A DNA stretch of 64,000 nt. Origin: Heterohyrax brucei (Eukaryota; Chordata; Mammalia; Hyracoidea; Procaviidae). Shown piece by piece: positions 34,936-64,000 of the stretch; positions within the stretch are counted from its first letter, which is position 1, and every line of letters begins with the position of its first letter. Under the pieces are notes generated by a model. That model was not told the origin of the DNA. It made no database searches and saw only the letters and a program-made list of their open reading frames with translations. The translations under genes and the position numbers were made by a program. The stretch spans positions 138,102,833 through 138,166,832 of the forward strand of contig CM053141.1 in the NCBI GenBank assembly GCA_028571685.1. The letters run 5' to 3'.

Positions 34936-37500
34936 GGCATTTCAAGATTCATCCTGAAGTGCAATGCTGTCAGTGATAATACCCACATGCCAACAAGAGA
35001 GATGAGTTAATGAGTATTATGCAAATTTCTGCAGCAACCACTAAAGCCAAAGTGAAGAAATTAAAGATTTCTACCAACTTCGGCAGTCTGAAATTGATCA
35101 AACACACAACAAAGATGTATTGATAATTACTGGTAGTTGGAAACAAAGGCAGGTAGAAACTATAGCCTTAGTAACAGAAATGATAGAGATTGTCTGATGG
35201 GATTTTGTAATACCAATGACTTCTTCATTGAAGATACATTTTTTCAATACATTTTTGAACAGTGACTATACATGTGGCCCTCACTATACAGAATATACAG
35301 AATTAAATTGACTACATCTGGGCAAAGAAATGATAGAAAAACTCAATACACATCATCAGTTAAAACAAGTAACAGAGGTGGACTGCAAAACAGATCATTA
35401 GTTGTTCATATGCAAGTTCAAGTAGAAGCAAAAGGAGATTAAAACAAGTCCACAAGAGCCAAAGTATGAGGTTGATTATATCCCACCTGAACTTAGAGAC
35501 CATCTCTGGAACAGATATGACACATTGAACACTAATGACAGAAGACTAGATGAGTCATAGGATGACATCAAGAACATCAAACATTCCCCACTAAAAGACT
35601 GCAATTGATGGTCCAGGGGCCTCGGGGTTCCCCTGCAAGCATGGCCCCTGGCCCTGATGCTGCCCCTGTCCATAAATTATAATGGAGGTCAACTCTTCAG
35701 ACAAGAATGGATGGGACTTGGTGAAACAGAGTGAGTATCGTGTGTGCACTTCATGGTTTTTGTATCTATAAGATGTCGTCCTGCTGACCTCTTACTGGAA
35801 GCGGGGAGAGGCTAGAGAGGAGGGGATAGCAGATTGTTAGGAGGATATGACATGTACAGAACAGAGAGGAGTGTGCTGTCACTGGGCAGGGAGAGCAGTG
35901 GGAGCTGCACACAGGCAGGCAGGCGACTTTGTATGAGATTGTACATTTTCACGCAGTCATAATAAAAAAAACAAACATGAAGAAAAAAGGTCACTGAAAA
36001 AAAACGGCAAACAAAGACCAAAGAGATGCGAGAAGAGACTCTAAAACTTGCTCTTGAATGCAGAGTAACTAAAGCAAATGGAAAAAAGGATGAAGTAAAA
36101 GAGCTAAATAGAAGAGTTCAAAGGGTGACTCAAAAAGACAGAGTAAATTATTATAATAAAATGTGCAAAGACCTGTAATGACTAACGGCATTTCACAAAC
36201 TGAAAGAACTGGAAAAAAATTCAAGCTTTGAGTGGAAATATTGAAAGATTCCATGGCCAAAATATTGAAAAACGCAAGAAGCATTGAAAGAAGATGGAAG
36301 GAATAGTCACTGTACCAAGAATTGGTTGACATCCAACCATCTGAGCAGGAAGAATATGATTAAGAATCAATGGTACTGAAGGAAGAAGTCCAAGATGCCC
36401 TTACCTAAAAGCAGAGAATACCAGAAAGGTATTTACTTGTGCCTTATTGACTACAAAGTCATTCAACTGTATGCATTATAACAAATTATGGTAATATTTT
36501 TAAGAATGGGAATTTCAGAACACTTAACTGTACTTTTATGAAACCTATACACAGACTAAGAGGCAGTCATTCAAACAGCACAAGGGGATACTGTGTGATT
36601 TAGAATCAGGAAATGTGTACAGGCTGTGTATTTTCACCATACTTATTCAATCTGTTTGCTGAGCAAATAATCTGAGAAGTTGGACAATACGAAGAATGTA
36701 GCATCACAACTGGAGGAAGACCAATTAAAAACTTGTAATACACAGATGACCCAACCTTGCTTGCAGGACACAAAAAGGTGTTAAAGCACTTACCAATGAA
36801 GATTAAAGACGAGAACCTTTTGTAATGATTGCATTTCAAGATGGAGAAAACAAAATCTTCACAACTGGACCAATCAGCAACGTGATATAGCAGAGCAAGA
36901 CTGACATCAAAGATTTCATTTTACTTGGATCCACAGTCAACCCTCATGGAAGAGCCATCAAGAAATCAAACACAACGCATTAGGCAAATCTGCTGCAAAA
37001 GACTTCTATCAGGTGGTAGAAAGCACAGATATCACCTTAAGGACTAAGTTAGAATTTCTGACCCCAACCATGGCATGTTGAGTTGCCCCGCATGCATGCA
37101 AAAGAAGAACAATGAATAAAGAAAACAGAAAACGTGATGCCTTTGTTATGGTGTTGGGGAAGAATACTGACTAGATCAGACTGCCAAAACAACCAACAAC
37201 TAAGTCTTGGAAATACAGACAGAATGCTCCTTAGAGCATGGATGGTGAGACTTCATCTCACATACTTGGTACATGTCATTAGGTGAGACCGGAAGCTGAA
37301 GAGACATCATGCTTGGTAAAGAGCGTGAATAAAAAGGAGAGACAGACCCTCAAGAAGACGGACTGACACAGTGGTTGCAACAGTGGGCTCAAACACAGCA
37401 ACTGTTGGGAGGACGGTGCAGGACCACGCAGTGCTCGGTCCTGTTGTATACAGGGTCGCCACGAGTAGAGACTGACTCAATAGCTCCCAACAAAAACAGA
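34936..37500 (+). mobile_element. RTE/BovB-like LINE, sense, split by an L1 3' end
   Basis: RTE sequence covers the endonuclease (NKDVLIITGSWKQ near 35110; compare GDWNAK), the linker (36000-36350), RT (36560-36900, 'CCATACTTATTCAATCTG', 'AGATTAAAGACGAGAACC') and the 3' end ('GTCGCCACGAGTAGAGACTG' near 37455). An L1 3'UTR piece interrupts it at 35585-35977. Multiple stops; inactive. From 37501 to 37931 nothing is recognised. Confidence 0.82.
35585..35977 (+). mobile_element. L1 3'UTR inserted into RTE
   Basis: 'CCCCACTAAAAGACTGCAAT' to 'CACGCAGTCATAATAAAAAA'. RTE linker sequence flanks it on both sides, so the L1 insertion is younger than the RTE. Confidence 0.85.
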
Positions 37501-37931
37501 GTAGAAAGGAACATGAGTTACAAATTTTTATTATAAGCATTCAGTCCTATTTAAATTTTTGAGAGTGTACAAGTATGAAATTTTCCATTTATAAAAATAT
37601 ACCTTAGAAAAATAAAGAGCTTAGGAGACAGGCGCCATTTGTACTGAGCCTCGTAACGCACACACGTTGGAATCTTTCATGGTCTCACTATTCGGGATCC
37701 AACCCATCGTCTTATAAGAGTATTCCAATTCCCTTTGAGAAAACCGCCTGTCTCCATGGTGTGGTCTTCATTAGAAGAGTTTGCTTGCCACACCAAAGCC
37801 AAAGGTACTTGCACCTTCTTGCAGAACAGAAAAGCTCATCTCCTATGCCCTTTCCAAAAAACTTGACCTTGGAGGAAGGAGTACAGTGACTTCATGTTCA
37901 CAACAGTGACAGTAGCTAGCATGTTAACAGT

Positions 37932-38052
37932 TCCTCATGTGGGAGTGTGCTGTCACCGGGCAAGGACAGCAGTAGGTGCTGCACATAGGCAGGCATGAAA
38001 ATTTAAACTAGATTGTACCCTTTCACTCAATCACAATTAAAAAAAAAAAAGT
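37932..38052 (+). mobile_element. Short L1 3' terminus
   Basis: 'GTGTGCTGTCACCGGGCAAG' to 'CACTCAATCACAATTAAAAA'. This is only the last ~120 bp of the L1 3'UTR, a very strongly 5'-truncated insertion with an A tail. Confidence 0.8.
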
Positions 38053-38609
38053 TCCTCATGTGTACTATGGGGACTAGGAAGTGTTAGCAGTAGAGGCTGG
38101 TATATCGAATTTAGGAGGCAGACAGGACAGTCCCCATGTGCTTAGTATAATTAATAATCAGCTACACAAGATGTTTAGATCCTTAAAATACAGGCAAGAA
38201 GTAACACAAATGCATTTTCACTTTTGGGGTTAAAATTCTAGCTTTGGGGGTTAAAAACAAGAATTATCAACTTTTATGTGTTAAGTCACTAAAAAAGAAC
38301 AAAGAGGAACAATTTAAATGTAGAATTTTTTATAAACATTACCTAAAAAAATGGTCCTTGATGCTGTTAGAAACATATGTAAAAATTACGAATTAGTTTC
38401 AAAGGAGGTTTTTAGAATCAGTTTTACCTGATTTCCATTTCTGAGCACTTTCAGTTACCCCTCTAACCAGCATACCAGAGATAATATCATCCCCAGTTGG
38501 CCACAATGCCATGGCTTTAGCAGGTAAAAAGGAAGATGAAGAGCCTTTTAAATATCTAACTGGTGAGAAATTATAATGCAGAAACTTTAAAAATTAAACA
38601 TTGCAGGTT

Positions 38610-38790
38610 GTGTTTCAGACACCCTGGAGGCACATAGTTTTAAGTGCTATGCCTGCTAACCAGAAGGCTGGCAGTTCAAATCCACCAGACGCTGTTCAGA
38701 AACTCTACAGAGTAGTTCTACTCCATCTCTAAGGTGACTATGAATTGGAATTGACTCAATGGCAGTGGGTTTGGTTTGGGTTGTGTTTTA
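38610..38790 (+). repeat. AfroSINE, sense
   Basis: 'ACACCCTGGAGGCACATAGT' head, 'GCTGGCAGTTCAAATCCACC' box-B region, 'CTCAATGGCAGTGGGTTTGG' tail. The interval 38053-38609 has no recognised element. Confidence 0.88.
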
Positions 38791-38854
38791 GAATGACTGT
38801 TTAAAAATAATACATGAAAAACAGGACACATGGAAATATTTCAAGCAAAAATAA

Positions 38855-39346
38855 TGTTTTCGCTATCTAATACTGTTCTAACACAAATACGACAAGTAGT
38901 CAGCTTTAACAAACAAAAACTTATTCTCTGCCGGTTTAGGAGGCTAGAAGTTTGAATTCAGGGTGTCAGTTCTAGGAGAAGGCTCTTGCTGTCAGCTCTG
39001 GGGGAACGGTCTTTATCACCAAACTTTCCAAGTCTAGGAGCTTCTCAGTGCAGGGACCCCAGGTCCAAAGGAGGTACTCCTCTCCTGGCTCCACTTGCTT
39101 GGTAGTAATGAGGTCCTCTCCTCTGTTTGAGAGACTGACTCAGGAAATAATCTAAACCCGTAGTTTATGCCCTGCTTCATTAACATAACTGCCTCTAAAC
39201 TTGCCTTGTTAACATCAGAGGCAGTATTTAGAACACATATGAAAACTACATCAGGAAACAAAATTGAGGACAACCACATAATACTGAGAATGAAGGCCTA
39301 GTCAAACTGACATGCATTATGGGTGGACACAATTCAATTCATAACA
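38855..39346 (-). mobile_element. ERVL-MaLR-type solo LTR (fossil) with 5-bp TSD
   Basis: Antisense LTR: 'TGTTTTCGCTATC' start, 'AGGCTAGAAGTTTGAATTCA', 'GGACCCCAGGTCCAAAGG' and a 'GACACAATTCAATTCATAAC' end. It is flanked by the perfect 5-bp duplication AATAA (38850-38854 and 39347-39351), as expected for ERVL-class integration. It is a solo LTR with no internal region, appears old, and belongs to the same family as 4091-4570 and 48118-48626. Confidence 0.75.
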
Positions 39347-39699
39347 AATAATTTGTAGAACTGAAATTTGTAAAAAAGGAAAAAGGTTGATTATTTCCAC
39401 TAACTCTAAAAAGAGGGCCTTACATTCTTCTTTAAAACAAGGCTAGACAGCATACACTGAGATCTAAAAAGGGATCACAGTAAAACCATAGTATTTTAAA
39501 ATGAATGTCCAAACTGCACAATTTTCTTAAACTGATTATTGAAAGAAGTATATCTATAGCTTAATACAGAATAATCTATTTTGACCTTTAAAATAGGAAG
39601 ATTCAGCTTTCAATAGGATTATTTTATAAGTGAATCTTCCATCAATAATGTGGGAACAAGCAAGTATGTGTATACAGGCTGGGGAGAGGGGATCAGGGA

Positions 39700-39880
39700 C
39701 CACTAGGAACCCACTGCTGTGTTGATTCTGACTCCTAGTGACCGCACAGGTTTCTGAGGCTGTACACCTCCACGGGAGCAGACTGCCACTTCTGCTCCCA
39801 AGGAACCATTGGTTGTTTTGAACCACCTGTCTTCGGTTTGGCAGTGGATCAGTTTAACCACTGTGCCACCAGGACTCCTT
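39700..39880 (-). repeat. AfroSINE long variant, antisense
   Basis: 'ACCCACTGCTGTGTTGATTC' to 'CTGTGCCACCAGGACTCC', with a 'GTACACCTCCACGGGAGCAG' middle block. Confidence 0.8.
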
Positions 39881-40139
39881 GGGAAAAGGGTAGGGGCTAG
39901 AAATGTAGGATTTCAAGTATCTGATTATTCAACATCATTATCTTTTGCTTCCCTTATTATACATTCTCTTGGTGTGACACATCCTCAGTCAGTTCTACAA
40001 GACTGGTTATACGAAACAATCCCTCATCTCAAAGTTCCTCCCTCTCCCCACTTGCCTTCCCCAAGAGGCAATGACTGTTTGGGGATTTATCTTCCTGTCT
40101 CATTAATAAGCTTATGCTGCTATTTCTTGCTCTTATAAT

Positions 40140-40252
40140 CTTAGGTCAGTAGTTTGAATCTACCAGGTGCTCCTTGGAAACTCTATGGAGAAGTTCTCTG
40201 TCCCATGCTATGAGTCAGAATCAACTCAATGGCAACTGATTTGGGTTTTTTG
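40140..40252 (+). repeat. AfroSINE, sense, 5' truncated
   Basis: 'AGGTCAGTAGTTTGAATCTA' to 'CAATGGCAACTGATTTGGG' then T-rich. From 40253 to 41185 nothing is recognised; the 130-codon frame at 40426-40818 has no recognisable domain. Confidence 0.85.
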
Positions 40253-41185
40253 GCAGTCTTAGGTATTATTAATTTTCCATTACAGAAAAGGAATCTGCAT
40301 TTCACTTACCCTTAACCCATGTTATAATGATCTCATTTGCTTCCTTTTCAGTGTTATAATTCAAAACCCCAAACTCTTTGTCAGTTGTCTAAACCTTTCC
40401 ACACATCCTAATAGGCAGTCTACAAGTGCCACCTTCTCTGAAAGAAGACCCAGCTCTGGTCCAATCTGTAAGAAGAGAAGGGATGGAGGGTGCTACCTGG
40501 CAGTTGGGAAGCAGAGTGCTGGAAAGAAAGGAAAATGCCAAGAGCCAGTGTGAACCAGACAGGAGACCCTGGCCGTGCAAAGGCTCCTGTCCAGCTTCTC
40601 CACAAGGAACAAAGTCCCAGCAAAGAGTGAGTATGCAGACTCCCCAATTCACTGCAAGCACATGCTGTCACACACACTGTAGTTACTCTCTGAGAACAAA
40701 TCCAAGGGCAACTGCAGAAACCCAGGAAGAAAATGGTCTCAAGACAGCACAAGAACCCAGACGCACATTAGAATTCTGCAGAGACCGTTTCAGGCTCAGA
40801 GCCCCTGGCATGTGGTAAATTCTATGGCAGAAGTAAAACCTGCATCTACTCTGTGAATCTCTGCTGCAGTGACACAAGTCATCGTGAGTATGAGAAGTCA
40901 TAACTGAGGAAGATTACCAATAGTCACTTTAAACATAGCAAACCACTGCACTAGGGTCTTCATGTATAAGGGCTCCACTAGCTCCTTTTCAATATACGCC
41001 AGAGAAGGGTACTGTGAATCAGTACTCAGCACAAGCATCTTTCACTTGCTCAAAAGATGCTCCTGCTTCTACTGAGAAGACTTCTATTTTCTTCTCTTTG
41101 TTCTGTAATTTTCCAAATTCCTACCATGGCATGTATTATTTCTTCCAATTATAAAATAATCATAAACTTTTTTACAAACCAAGGA

Positions 41186-41400
41186 CAACAATATTGTTGT
41201 TCCATGCCACTGGGTCAGTTCCAACTCATCGAGTCCCTGTTTACAACAGTAAAGACTACCCATTCCTAGGCCACCCCCACCACAGTCGCTCTATTTAAGC
41301 TCAGTGTCACCACGACTGTGTTAGTTCATCTTGTTGAGGGTCTTCCGCTTTCCCAGCTGACCCTCTACTTTATCAACCGTGAACAACAATAGTGGCATAA
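41186..41400 (-). mobile_element. RTE 3' end, antisense
   Basis: 'ATTGTTGTTCCATGCCACTG', 'GTTCATCTTGTTGAGGGTCT' and 'TCCGCTTTCCCAGCTGACCC' match the reversed RTE 3' terminus (compare 16150-16300). It lies just beyond the inferred ALDH7A1 poly(A) site. Confidence 0.65.
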
Positions 41401-41439
41401 AAAACCACACAATCCATTTTTTTTTTCTTTCACTAAATA

Positions 41440-64000
<22,561 letters not shown>

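Noticed and set aside
40426-40818. 130-codon frame with overlapping antisense frames downstream of ALDH7A1
   Set aside because: Low-complexity Ser/Gln/Arg-rich translation with no motif. Overlapping open frames on both strands suggest only a stop-poor composition.

Overview
The window is vertebrate nuclear DNA from a placental mammal, most likely an afrotherian and probably a paenungulate (elephant, sirenian or hyrax). The evidence is a very high density of tRNA-derived AfroSINE copies (recognisable by the 'CCCTGGTGGC..AGTGGTTAAG' head and the 'AGTCGGAATCGACTC' tail), abundant RTE/BovB-like LINEs, and L1 elements with a long 3'UTR of the afrotherian kind. There are no bacterial-style operons, CRISPR arrays or phage genes. 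Nearly all open reading frames longer than 60 codons are chance frames or pieces of transposable elements.

The one host gene I can recognise is ALDH7A1 (antiquitin, alpha-aminoadipic semialdehyde dehydrogenase). It lies on the minus strand from about 41440 to beyond the right edge. Nine consecutive coding exons are visible. They match exons 10-18 of the 18-exon mammalian gene, and all have canonical GT/AG borders and compatible phases. They encode about the last 249 residues, including the catalytic Glu in the ELGG motif and the catalytic Cys in GQRC. The 5' half of the gene (N-terminus, NAD-binding half, promoter) is outside the window. The reading frame is intact, but the normally very conserved ETFAP segment reads ETFVS.

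Positions 1-41400 look intergenic, downstream of ALDH7A1. Main blocks: L1 3'UTR pieces (178-912, 6640-7445, 31861-34140, 35585-35977, 37932-38052); RTE pieces (1474-1790, 16146-18330, 21420-24092, 34326-37500); an L1 with a long ORF2 remnant (28926-32995) followed at once by a second L1 3' end; a full-length mariner split by an L1 (18477-20624); an unusual Tc1/mariner-superfamily element with intact terminal repeats (9010-9960); and LTR fossils of ERVL-MaLR type. Stretches at 9961-12109 and 12700-14440 hold few recognisable repeats.

Positions 41400-64000 are ALDH7A1 introns, heavily invaded. Intron 16 (43006-49844) contains a fold-back mariner derivative (43601-44142) and a composite L1 (46472-49430) carrying two SINEs and a solo LTR with a perfect 5-bp target duplication. 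Other introns hold AfroSINEs, a MER5A-type hAT MITE, MIRs, an old antisense L1 and a GT microsatellite.

The window holds no obviously new gene system. The most interesting structures are the three Tc1/mariner-superfamily elements, the repeated tandem L1 3' ends, nested insertions with visible target duplications, and a small palindromic repeat of unknown family.
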